Source of the DNA: Variovorax sp. WS11
GTDB lineage: Bacteria > Pseudomonadota > Gammaproteobacteria > Burkholderiales > Burkholderiaceae_C
NCBI RefSeq assembly: GCF_010499245.1
Contig: NZ_JAAGOW010000003.1
Coordinates: forward strand, 434,001 to 498,000
Direction of reading: 5' to 3'
Length of the DNA: 64,000 bases
Shown here: piece by piece, positions 49,484-58,089 of the stretch
Numbering within the stretch: the first letter of the stretch is position 1
Layout: the number at the start of each line of letters is the position of its first letter
The notes under the pieces: model-generated
The model's input: only the letters and a program-made list of their open reading frames with translations
Database searches by the model: none
Told to the model about the DNA's origin: nothing
Position numbers and translations under genes: made by a program

Positions 49484-50919
49484 GCTTTCCTGAACCCATC
49501 CGCATCGCCGTCGTCGGCCACACCAACGCCGGCAAGACCTCGCTGCTGCGCACGCTGACCCGCCGCGTCAACTTCGGCGAGGTGTCGCACCAGCCCGGCA
49601 CCACGCGCCACGTCGAGGCCATCGAGCTGCAGGTGGACGGCCGCGCCGCCGTGCGCTTTCTGGACACGCCGGGCCTGGAAGATGCCGTCGCGCTGCGCGA
49701 GCACATCGACGTCCTCGACGAACGCGGCGATCTCACCCCGCCCGAGCGCATCCGCCGCTTCCTCGCCGGGCCCGAGGCGCATGGCGTGTTCGAGCAGGAG
49801 GCCAAGGTGCTGCGCGCCCTGCTGGAGGTCGATGCCGCCTTCCTGGTGATCGATGCGCGCGAGCCGGTGCTGCCCAAGTTCCGCGCCGAGATCGAGCTGC
49901 TCGGCGCCTGCGCCCGGCCGCTGCTGCCGGTGCTGAACTTCCTGCGCGAGGCCGGCAGCCGCGAGGCCGCGTGGAAAGAGCTGCTCTCGGCCTACGGGCT
50001 GCACGTGGTCGTGCGCTTCGACGCGGCCGCGCCCTTCGTCGGCGCCGAGCGCGAGCTCTATCGCGACCTCGCGACCCTGCTGCGCGAGCGCCGCGCGCAG
50101 CTCGACCGGATCGCCGCCTTCCTCGACGAGGAATTCGCCCGGCGCCGCGAGGCGGCCGGCGAGCGCATCGCCGAGCTGCTGGTCGATGCCGCGGCGATGC
50201 GGCGCACAGCCTCGGCCGTCGAGTTCGAGATCGAGAGCAGCCGCGAGCGCCTGGTCGCGGCCCTGCAGAAGGCCGTGTTCGACAAGGCGCAGCGCTGCGC
50301 CTCCGACCTGCTGGCCCTCTACGGCTTTCGCGAGAACGATGCCGACGAGGCCCCACTGCCGCTGATCGAAGGCCGCTGGACCATGGACTTCTTCCACCCC
50401 GAGGCGCTGAAGGACGCCGGCATCCTCCTCGGCAAGGGCGTGGCGGTGGGCGCCGCCGTCGGCGTGGTGGCCGACCTGGCGCTCGCCGGCCTGTCGCTGG
50501 GGGCCGGCGCGGCCCTGGGCGGCGCCATCGGCGGCGCGCTCTCGCAGGGCTTCGGCCCGCTGGGCCGCAAGCTCGCCAACAAGCTGCGCGACGTGCACGA
50601 GCTCACCGTGGAAGACCGCGTGCTGGTCGTGCTCGCTGCCTGGCAGCTGAAGCTGCTGCGCGCGCTCGAGCAGCGCGGCCATGCGGCCGTCGATCGCATT
50701 GCCGCCCACACGCCGGCGGACGCACCGCCGGCCCCCCTGGAAGCCGCCCGGCGCCCGCTCGCCGAGCTGGTGCGCGCCGCCCAGCCCGCGCGCAGCCATC
50801 CGGACTGGGACAGCGAGGCGCGCCTGCGCTGGCGCGAGGCGCCGCAGCGGCGCGACGTGGTGCTGCGGGTGGCGCGGCAGGTGCCAGTGGCCATTCAGGC
50901 CTTCGAGCGTGCGGCATGA
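49480..50919 (+). CDS. GTPase with DUF3482 domain
   Basis: A 479-residue Era/EngA-like GTPase. G1 is GHTNAGKTSLLR, G2 contains TTR and G3 is DTPGLED. The usual NKxD (G4) reads NFLRE, so base specificity may be weak. The DUF3482 part has a glycine-zipper hydrophobic segment (about 315-355, VGAAVGVVADLALAG, then GAALGGAIGGAL), suggesting membrane association. The start at 49480 overlaps the DUF2868 stop; an ATG two codons upstream is possible. Confidence 0.88.
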   Translation: MSFPEPIRIAVVGHTNAGKTSLLRTLTRRVNFGEVSHQPGTTRHVEAIELQVDGRAAVRFLDTPGLEDAVALREHIDVLDERGDLTPPERIRRFLAGPEAHGVFEQEAKVLRALLEVDAAFLVIDAREPVLPKFRAEIELLGACARPLLPVLNFLREAGSREAAWKELLSAYGLHVVVRFDAAAPFVGAERELYRDLATLLRERRAQLDRIAAFLDEEFARRREAAGERIAELLVDAAAMRRTASAVEFEIESSRERLVAALQKAVFDKAQRCASDLLALYGFRENDADEAPLPLIEGRWTMDFFHPEALKDAGILLGKGVAVGAAVGVVADLALAGLSLGAGAALGGAIGGALSQGFGPLGRKLANKLRDVHELTVEDRVLVVLAAWQLKLLRALEQRGHAAVDRIAAHTPADAPPAPLEAARRPLAELVRAAQPARSHPDWDSEARLRWREAPQRRDVVLRVARQVPVAIQAFERAA

Positions 50920-51680
50920 TCGGGCGCATGGAAGACTCCTCTCCCCGACCGCTGGCGATCATCAAGGCCGGCGATACCTTCGGTCCGCTGCGCGAGCAGC
51001 GCGGCGATTTCGAGCACTGGGTGCTGGCCGGCCTGGGCCCGATCGGCCTGCCTGTGGTCGTGCTCGATCCGCGCCGCGGCGACACCCTGCCCCCGCCGGC
51101 GCAGATCTCGGGCGCCGTCGTGACCGGCTCGCACGAAATGGTGTCGCACCGCGAGCCCTGGAGCGAGGCCACCGGCGCCTGGCTGGCGCAACTGGTCGCG
51201 CACGGCACGCCGTTCCTGGGCATCTGCTTCGGTCACCAGTTGCTCGCGCATGCGCTGGGCGGCGAGGCCGGCAACCATCCCGGCGGCCCCGAGATCGGCA
51301 CCGTGCCGATCGAGCTGACGCCCGAGGCCGCCGACGACGCGCTGCTGCGTGAGATGCCCGTGCACTTCGACGTCCAGGTGGTGCATTGGCAGAGCGCCTT
51401 GCGGCTGCCCCCGGGCGCCGTGCGCCTGGCGGGCAATGCCTTCGAGCCGCATCAGGCCTTCCGCGTCGGGCCGCGTGCCTGGGGCCTGCAGTTCCATCCC
51501 GAGTTCGATGCCGAGGTGATGCGCGGCTACGTCGACCACCTGGCCGGGGAACTGCGCGCGCTCGGCACCGACCCGGACGTACTGCGCGGTCGCGTGGCCG
51601 GCACCGAGACCGCGACCGGCCTGCTGCGGCGCTTCGCCTGCATCGCCGAGGCGCACGAAACCGCAGCGGCGCCGGCCTGA
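50916..51680 (+). CDS. Class I glutamine amidotransferase-like protein
   Basis: A 254-residue protein with the class I triad: Cys in LGICFGHQLLAHA (about 101), His and Glu in LQFHPEFD (about 193-195). The fold resembles GMP-synthase-like amidotransferases used for glutathione-type or gamma-glutamyl hydrolysis. It starts at ATG 50916, overlapping the GTPase stop (ATGA). Substrate unknown. Confidence 0.87.
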   Translation: MIGRMEDSSPRPLAIIKAGDTFGPLREQRGDFEHWVLAGLGPIGLPVVVLDPRRGDTLPPPAQISGAVVTGSHEMVSHREPWSEATGAWLAQLVAHGTPFLGICFGHQLLAHALGGEAGNHPGGPEIGTVPIELTPEAADDALLREMPVHFDVQVVHWQSALRLPPGAVRLAGNAFEPHQAFRVGPRAWGLQFHPEFDAEVMRGYVDHLAGELRALGTDPDVLRGRVAGTETATGLLRRFACIAEAHETAAAPA

Positions 51681-51769
51681 ACCCCCACGCCGGCATCGAC
51701 CGGCGACTACACGCGGCCCGCGGCAGTTGCGCTAAGGTGCGTCGCATCCCGTCCCACTGAAGAACAGCC

Positions 51770-52414
51770 ATGTCCACCCCTACCCCGGTCGCGGCGCGGC
51801 CCCGCAAGCATTTCTCGATGATCCGCGGCTTCCACCTGGCCGACGTCTTCACGCTCGGCAATGCGGCCTGCGGCGTCGGCGTCGTCTTCCTCGCGATGGC
51901 CTACATCGGGAGCCAGCAGCTCGCGCATTTCATGTGGGCGGCGGCGCTGGCGCCCGCCGCCTTCGTCTTCGACGTCTTCGACGGCCGCATCGCGCGCTGG
52001 CGGCAGACGCAGTCGGCCCTCGGGCGCGAGCTCGACTCGCTGGCCGACGTGATCTCCTTCGGCGTCGCGCCCGCTGCCCTCGGCTTCGCGGGCGGGCTGG
52101 ACGGCGGCTGGGACTGCCTGATCCTCACCTACTTCGTCTGCTGCGGCGTGAGCCGGCTCGCGCGCTACAACGTTACGGCCGAGGCGCTCTCGGAAGGCGG
52201 TGCCAAGGTCAAGTACTTCGAGGGCACGCCGATCCCGACCAGCGTGGTGCTGGTCGGCGTGCTGGCCTGGGCGGCATGGCAGGGCCGCATCGGCGATGCG
52301 GTCTGGGGCGGCGCGTGGATGCTCGGGCCCTGGACGCTGCATCCGCTGACGCTGCTGTTCGCGCTCTCGGGCACGCTGATGATCAGCAAGACGCTGCGCA
52401 TTCCGAAGCTGTAG
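51770..52414 (+). CDS. pssA: CDP-diacylglycerol-serine O-phosphatidyltransferase
   Basis: A 214-residue integral membrane enzyme making phosphatidylserine. The CDP-alcohol phosphotransferase motif D-G-x2-A-R-x8-G-x3-D-x3-D is complete, from VFDGRIARW to GRELDSLAD. The remaining sequence is largely hydrophobic, with at least five helices. The C-terminus ends in SKTLRIPKL. It is shorter than the about 280-residue type II enzymes. Adjacent to a phospholipase D-type gene. Confidence 0.92.
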   Translation: MSTPTPVAARPRKHFSMIRGFHLADVFTLGNAACGVGVVFLAMAYIGSQQLAHFMWAAALAPAAFVFDVFDGRIARWRQTQSALGRELDSLADVISFGVAPAALGFAGGLDGGWDCLILTYFVCCGVSRLARYNVTAEALSEGGAKVKYFEGTPIPTSVVLVGVLAWAAWQGRIGDAVWGGAWMLGPWTLHPLTLLFALSGTLMISKTLRIPKL

Positions 52415-52451
52415 GCGCCTTCTCGCCCCGCATGCCGGTTACGCTCCCGGC

Positions 52452-54008
52452 ATGCGATCCCTGCGCGCCTTCCTTGCACTTTCGCTGGCCCTCCTCCTCG
52501 CGGCCTGCGCGTCGCTGCCGGCGACGGTCCAGCGCCCGCCCTCGTCCGCCTTCACCAGCACCGACGACACCTTCCTCGGCCAGGCCCTGGCACCCGAGCT
52601 CGCCGCACATCCGGGGCTCACCGGCATCCTGCCGCTGATCGACGCGCGCGAGGCCTTCGCGGCGCGGATGACGCTCGCGCAGGCCGCCGAGCGCAGCCTG
52701 GATCTGCAGTACTACATCTGGCGCGGCGACACCACGGGGCAGCTCCTGTTCGAGGCCGCCTGGGCGGCGGCCGAGCGCGGCGTGCGCGTGCGCCTGCTGC
52801 TCGACGACAACAACACCAGCGGACTGGACGACACCCTGGCCGCGCTCGATGCGCATCCGAAGCTCGAGGTCCGGCTCTTCAATCCCTTCGCCAACCGCGG
52901 CCTCCGGGCCGGCGACTTCGCGCTCGACTTCTCGCGCGTCAACCGGCGCATGCACAACAAGTCCTTCACGGCGGACAACCAGGCCGCCATCGTCGGGGGG
53001 CGCAACGTGGGCGACGAATACTACGGCGCCGACCAGCTCCTCGGCTTCCAGGACCTCGATGTCGTCACGGTCGGGCCGGTGGTGCGCGAGGTCTCGCGCC
53101 AGTTCGACCTGTACTGGAACAGCGAGGCCGCCTACCCCGCCGCTGCCCTGCTCGGCCAGCCGCCGCCCGACGCGGCTGCGCGGCTGCTCGCGCAATGGGC
53201 CGGCCTGCGCCAGCAGCCGCAGACGCAGCACTATCTGGAGGCCGTGCGCCAGACGCCGCTGATGCGCGAGGTGGCCGCGCGCCGCCTGCCCTTCGAGTGG
53301 GCCGATGCCCGCGTGGTGAGCGACCTGCCGTCGAAGGTGCAGGCGTCCGACGGGCGCGAGCAGCAGCAGCTCATGTTCCCCTTGCTCAGGGAATCGATGG
53401 GCGAACCCCGGCGCGAGCTGGACCTGGTGTCGCCCTACTTCGTGCCCGGCGCGGAGGGCGCGCAGGAACTCGCCGCGCTGGCCCGGCGCGGCGTGGTGGT
53501 GCGCGTGCTGACCAATTCGCTGGCAGCGACGGACGTTGCCGCGGTGCATGCCGGCTACGCCCGCTACCGCAAGGAGCTGCTGGCCGGCGGGGTCGTCCTC
53601 TACGAGCTCAAGCCAGGCGCCGCGACGCCGCCGCGGCCGGAGGAGGAAAGGCGCCGCAACCCCGGCGGCAGCTCGGCCGCGAGCCTGCATGCCAAGACCT
53701 TCGCGGTGGACCGCAGCCGCGTCTTCGTCGGCTCGCTCAACCTCGATCCGCGCTCGGTGCACCTCAACACCGAGATGGGCGTGGTAATCGACAGTCCCAC
53801 GCTCGCACGGCGCCTGGGGGTGCAGATCGACCAGGTGGTACCGACGCTGGCCTACGAGGTGCGCCTGCCCGGCCCGAGCGGCGGGCTGGAATGGATCGAC
53901 CGCGGCCCCGAGGGCGAGACACGCTACCGCAGCGAGCCCGACACCAGCGGCCTGCGGCGGCTGTGGGTCGACTTCCTGTCGCTGCTGCCGATCGAGTGGC
54001 TGCTGTAG
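52452..54008 (+). CDS. Phospholipase D-family lipoprotein (cardiolipin synthase-like)
   Basis: A 518-residue lipoprotein with signal peptide and lipobox (LLLAACA, Cys near 19). Two HKD motifs are complete: HNKSFTAD with GGRN about residues 177-194, and HAKTFAVD with GSLN about 415-432. It is probably anchored in the periplasm and acts on phospholipids, either hydrolysing or transferring phosphatidyl groups. Located next to pssA, which supports a lipid role. A related protein class is sometimes called ClsC-like. Confidence 0.9.
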   Translation: MRSLRAFLALSLALLLAACASLPATVQRPPSSAFTSTDDTFLGQALAPELAAHPGLTGILPLIDAREAFAARMTLAQAAERSLDLQYYIWRGDTTGQLLFEAAWAAAERGVRVRLLLDDNNTSGLDDTLAALDAHPKLEVRLFNPFANRGLRAGDFALDFSRVNRRMHNKSFTADNQAAIVGGRNVGDEYYGADQLLGFQDLDVVTVGPVVREVSRQFDLYWNSEAAYPAAALLGQPPPDAAARLLAQWAGLRQQPQTQHYLEAVRQTPLMREVAARRLPFEWADARVVSDLPSKVQASDGREQQQLMFPLLRESMGEPRRELDLVSPYFVPGAEGAQELAALARRGVVVRVLTNSLAATDVAAVHAGYARYRKELLAGGVVLYELKPGAATPPRPEEERRRNPGGSSAASLHAKTFAVDRSRVFVGSLNLDPRSVHLNTEMGVVIDSPTLARRLGVQIDQVVPTLAYEVRLPGPSGGLEWIDRGPEGETRYRSEPDTSGLRRLWVDFLSLLPIEWLL

Positions 54009-54060
54009 CCGGGCGCCGTCATGCGAACGATGGTTTGCAAAGCTATAGTCCGCATTCCCT

Positions 54061-56724
54061 ATGCAGTCCGTCAGTCTTGCCCGAGCCAAGATCCAAACAC
54101 CCCGCTTCCGCAGTGGACTGATCGAACGCAGCAAGCTCGAACAACAGCTCGCCGATGCCCTGGCGAGCCGGCGCCTGGTGCTTCTGGTGGCGCCGGCGGG
54201 CTACGGCAAGACGGCTGCGCTGTCGCGCCAGTTGCAACGGCTTCCTCCAGGTTGCGCCGTCGCTTGGGTCACTGCCGACGAGGAAGACGATCTCCAGCGT
54301 CTCCTTTCCCACCTGATCGAGGCGCTCGAACCCCTTGACCCCCCATGGCGCCTGGCCCCTGAGGCCCTGCTCGAGCTGGTGGCCCAGGGCCGGCTGCGCG
54401 AGACGGCGTCTGCCTTGGTCAACGCGCTCGAAGCCACGGACACATCAGGCGGCGTGATCGTGCTGGACGACCTGCATGCCGTGGCGGACGCCCGCGCCTT
54501 CGAATTCCTGGGCCATGTGCTCGACGGCTTGCCGCAGAACTGGACGCTCGTGATCGCCTCGCGCGTGGAGCCACCGCTCGCACTGGGGCGCTGGCGCGCG
54601 CGGCGCGAAGTGGCCGAGTTCGACGAGACCACCCTGGGCTTTTCCAGGAAGGAAGTACAGGACCTGTGGCGCCACGCCACCGGGCGGGACGACCCCGAGC
54701 AGGCCGAGCGCCTGCTCGACCGGACCCAGGGCTGGGCTGCCGGGCTCTGCTTGAGTCTCGAAGCATCGGAACGATCGGCAGCGACGGCGCCCAAGGGCGT
54801 CTGGCACAACCGTCGCCATCTGTTCGATTACCTGGCAAGCGAAGTCCTTGAGCATCTTCCCGGCGAACTGCAGGAATTTCTTCTGCGCTGCTCCGTGCTC
54901 TCCGAACTCACGGTGCGGCGCTGCGAGCAGGTCAGCGGCAATCCGCGCGCGCCCCAATTGCTGGAGGACATCGAACGGCGGCGGCTGTTCGTCTCCGTGC
55001 TCGAGGACAGCGAGGCGCTGACGCTGCGCCTGCACAACCTCTTTCGCGACTTCCTGGAGGAGCGCCTGCGCAGGTTTCATCCAGAGGAAGTGCCGGTGCT
55101 GATGCGCCGTGCCGCCGAGGGCGAGCCAGACCCCGTTCGCCGCACGCTCATCTACTTGCGTGCCGGCGCCTGGGACGAGGCGCAGCGCGGCCTGGCCGAT
55201 GCGGCGCCGGACATGCTGGCCAGGGACAACGGCGTGCAGGTGATTCGCATCGTCGAGCAGTTCCCGGCCGACATCCAGGCCCAGTCGCCTTCGCTGGCCT
55301 ATGTCCGGGGCCTGTGCGCCTGGCCGCACTACCAGTACCGTGCGGTACGGTCGGCCATGGAGCACGCCGCGGCCGGCTTCGACGCGCTGGGGCGGCACGA
55401 CGACGCGCAGCGCGCACGGGCAATGCTGGCGCTGGCCATGTTCTTCTGCGGCCAGATGGAAGAGGCCCGGCGCCTGAGCCGGGCGGTTCGCGCACAGCCC
55501 ATGGACCTCGAAGCCGAGACCCTCAGCGAAACGCTCGATTTCTGGTACGAGGCCAACCACGGGCCGGCGGATGGACCCGGCAAACACCTGGCCAGGATGG
55601 TCGACGTGCTGACGCGGCGAAACAGCGCCGAGCTGTGGTTTCGCTGCGTGCCGCTGGTCAACATGCTCATCAGCCGCCCCGGCGTGAGCGTGCAGATTCA
55701 GCGCCTGCTCCTCAGCGTCAGGGCCGTCACTGGCGACGAACACTGGTCGTTGCAGGCCAACGCGAACCTGATGGAAGCGTGGCTGCTCATCTCGCAGGGC
55801 AAGCTCGCCGAGCTGGAGGCCGCGTTCCAGAGAATCGAGGAAGATTCCAATTGGCTGGGCCAGCCCACAGGCTTGCGTATCCGGCTTGCAACGCTGAAGG
55901 TCATGCACCAGGTGATCTCCGACGACAAGGAGGCCGTGAGAGCGACGCGCGACGCCATCGCCGCGCACGCGGCACTGCTGGACCATTCCAGCGACCTGCC
56001 CCGGGCCATGCTGAGCATGGTCGTGCGGGCTTCTGCCGGCATCGGGGACTGGGCGGCCGTGCGCATTCACCTGCCGGCTCACATCAAGACGGACCGCGAG
56101 GCCCCGAACACGGAGATGCTCCTGCACGCCTACCAGGCACAGCTGGCATTGCACGAGGGCCGCGTCGGCGAGGCCTTGACGGCGCTTCGCGCGCTGGTGG
56201 CGAGATCCGCCATGCTGGACACCATCAGCCTCGACGCCACAGTCCGGACACAACTGGCGCTCGCCGAACTCGCCGATGGTTCGCCTGCCGCGGCCTGGCA
56301 AGCGCTGGAGCCGCTGGTCCAGCGCATATCGGCCACCGGCGCTGTCGGGGAGGTCCTGTTCATGGGGGTGCAGGTCTTGACCAACCTCTGGCAGGCGCCG
56401 TGGGGCGATGCCATGCCGAGGGAAGGACTGGCCGCGTTGCGGCAGTGGGTCGATACTGCACGGCGAAACAAGGCCGGCTCGCACGACCGGCCGCTTGCCT
56501 CGGCAGGCGACGATGCAGGCCTCAGTGCCCGGGAACTGGAAGTCCTCGCGTTGCTGGCCGACAGCCACAGCAACAAGCTGATCGCACGCGCGTTGGACCT
56601 CAGCCCGCACACCGTCAAGCGCCATGTCGCGCGCATTCTCGATCGGCTCGACCTGTCTTCGCGCATGCAGGCTGCCGATTGGTACCGTGAACGCTTCGGC
56701 AGCCCCATGCGCGTCGGCACCTGA
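54061..56724 (+). CDS. MalT-like LuxR-family ATP-dependent regulator
   Basis: An 887-residue LAL-type regulator. The N-terminal AAA-like NTPase has Walker A VAPAGYGKTA (about 41-50) and Walker B VIVLDDLHAV (about 132-141). TPR-like helices fill the middle. The C-terminal LuxR helix-turn-helix is at about 815-875 (LSARELEVLALLADSHSNK, then ALDLSPHTVKRHVARILDRL). No ribosome site is clear before the ATG, which may mean a near-leaderless transcript. It ends 8 bases from the convergent Bug-type gene, beyond which a secreted acylase lies; control of that pair is plausible but unproven. Confidence 0.92.
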   Translation: MQSVSLARAKIQTPRFRSGLIERSKLEQQLADALASRRLVLLVAPAGYGKTAALSRQLQRLPPGCAVAWVTADEEDDLQRLLSHLIEALEPLDPPWRLAPEALLELVAQGRLRETASALVNALEATDTSGGVIVLDDLHAVADARAFEFLGHVLDGLPQNWTLVIASRVEPPLALGRWRARREVAEFDETTLGFSRKEVQDLWRHATGRDDPEQAERLLDRTQGWAAGLCLSLEASERSAATAPKGVWHNRRHLFDYLASEVLEHLPGELQEFLLRCSVLSELTVRRCEQVSGNPRAPQLLEDIERRRLFVSVLEDSEALTLRLHNLFRDFLEERLRRFHPEEVPVLMRRAAEGEPDPVRRTLIYLRAGAWDEAQRGLADAAPDMLARDNGVQVIRIVEQFPADIQAQSPSLAYVRGLCAWPHYQYRAVRSAMEHAAAGFDALGRHDDAQRARAMLALAMFFCGQMEEARRLSRAVRAQPMDLEAETLSETLDFWYEANHGPADGPGKHLARMVDVLTRRNSAELWFRCVPLVNMLISRPGVSVQIQRLLLSVRAVTGDEHWSLQANANLMEAWLLISQGKLAELEAAFQRIEEDSNWLGQPTGLRIRLATLKVMHQVISDDKEAVRATRDAIAAHAALLDHSSDLPRAMLSMVVRASAGIGDWAAVRIHLPAHIKTDREAPNTEMLLHAYQAQLALHEGRVGEALTALRALVARSAMLDTISLDATVRTQLALAELADGSPAAAWQALEPLVQRISATGAVGEVLFMGVQVLTNLWQAPWGDAMPREGLAALRQWVDTARRNKAGSHDRPLASAGDDAGLSARELEVLALLADSHSNKLIARALDLSPHTVKRHVARILDRLDLSSRMQAADWYRERFGSPMRVGT

Positions 56725-56732
56725 CGGGCGAG

Positions 56733-57980
56733 CTAATCCACGTTCGCACCCGAAGCCTTCACCACCTTCGCCCACCTGGCGTGTTCGCTCTCAATCAGCT
56801 CGGCGAACTGGGCTGGCGTGTTCCCGCTCGGGATCGCGCCCTGGGCTAGCAACCTCTCCTTGATGACCGCAGTGCCCAATGCCTTGGCGACCTCTTGCTG
56901 GACGCGATTCAAGATCTCCGGCGGCGTGCCGGCGGGCGCCAGCAGGCCGGACCATGCGCGCGCTTCGTAGCCCTTAAGTGCAGGGCCGCCGACCTCCTCG
57001 ACCGTGGGCACGTCGGGCAGGGCCGGCGAGCGCTGCGAGCTGGTCACGGCCAGGGCCTTGAGCTTGCCGGCCTTGATCTGCTGCATCGAGGAAGGCAGGT
57101 TGTCGAACATCACATCGGCGTTGCCCCCCACCAGGTCCTTGCCGGCCAGGATCTTCTGCAGCGCGGCCGACAGCGTCGCGACGATCGGCTTGGGCGTGGT
57201 TGCAGGCGCCAGCACGCCGGTGAAGGTCTCGGCCGTGAAGTCGAAGCCTGCCTCCTTCAGGGTCGGCACCTCGGGCAGCTGCGGCTGCCGCTTGGCGAAG
57301 CTGACAGCCAGCGCGCGCGTGCGATCCTGATGGATGAAGGGCAGCGCCACCGAGAGCTGGTCGAAGTTGAAGTTCACCTGCCCGCCCAGCAGGTCGGCGG
57401 TCGCCGGCGCGTTGCCCTTGTAGTGCAAGGTAGTCCACTTCGCGCCGCTGAGCTGCTGCAGGTATTCGCTCGCCAGGTGGTTGCTGCTGCCGGCGCCTGG
57501 CGATGCCATGGTGAGGCTGTTGCCCGCGATCTTTCCTGCGGTCAGCAGCTCGCCAACGGTCTTGTAGGGCGTCGCGGGATGCACCTGCAACACCAGCGGC
57601 GTGAACGAGACCGAGCTGACCGGCGCGAAGTCCTTCTTCCAGTCGTAGGCGCTGCGCGTGAAGATCAGCGGCGAGAACAGGATGGGCCCGTTGGCGCCAA
57701 AGAAGAAGGTGTAGCCGTCGGGCTGGGCCTTGGCCACGAACTCGCCCGCGATAATTCCGCCGGCGCCGGGCCGGTTGTCGACGATGAAGGGTTGCTTGAA
57801 TACGGCCTGCAACTGCTCGCTGACGGCGCGCGCTGCGCCGTCGACGTTGCCGCCGGGCGGGTAGGGCAGCACCAGGCGCACGGGCTTGTCGGGCCACGTC
57901 TGCCCTCCCTGGGAAAGAGCCGGCGGCGCAACAGCCAGGCCGGCCAGCAGCACGAGCCCGATCGCAAAGTCTCTTTTCAT
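56733..57980 (-). CDS. Bug-family (TctC-like) substrate receptor with duplicated lobe
   Basis: A 415-residue secreted solute-binding protein, about 90 residues longer than normal Bug proteins (about 320). It begins with a signal peptide (AIGLVLLAGLAVAPPALSQ), YPPGGNVDGAARAV and DNRPGAGGIIAGEFVA. The extra length is a repeated lobe: residues starting DLLGGQVNFNFDQL (about 57400) and again DLVGGNADVMFDNLP (about 57145), each followed by KALAV or RALAV, PEVPT or PDVPT and LAPA-TTP or LAPAGTP. The two copies are only about 40 percent identical, so two paralogues seem to have fused. Confidence 0.88.
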   Translation of the reverse strand: MKRDFAIGLVLLAGLAVAPPALSQGGQTWPDKPVRLVLPYPPGGNVDGAARAVSEQLQAVFKQPFIVDNRPGAGGIIAGEFVAKAQPDGYTFFFGANGPILFSPLIFTRSAYDWKKDFAPVSSVSFTPLVLQVHPATPYKTVGELLTAGKIAGNSLTMASPGAGSSNHLASEYLQQLSGAKWTTLHYKGNAPATADLLGGQVNFNFDQLSVALPFIHQDRTRALAVSFAKRQPQLPEVPTLKEAGFDFTAETFTGVLAPATTPKPIVATLSAALQKILAGKDLVGGNADVMFDNLPSSMQQIKAGKLKALAVTSSQRSPALPDVPTVEEVGGPALKGYEARAWSGLLAPAGTPPEILNRVQQEVAKALGTAVIKERLLAQGAIPSGNTPAQFAELIESEHARWAKVVKASGANVD

Positions 57981-58089
57981 GGTCAGTCTCCTGAAGGCCT
58001 CGGCTCGGACAATGCACACAGCAAGATCAAAGCAGAGAATCGCGCAAATACAGAGGTCCCCGAATACGAAAAGGCCGAAAGCATTAAGC

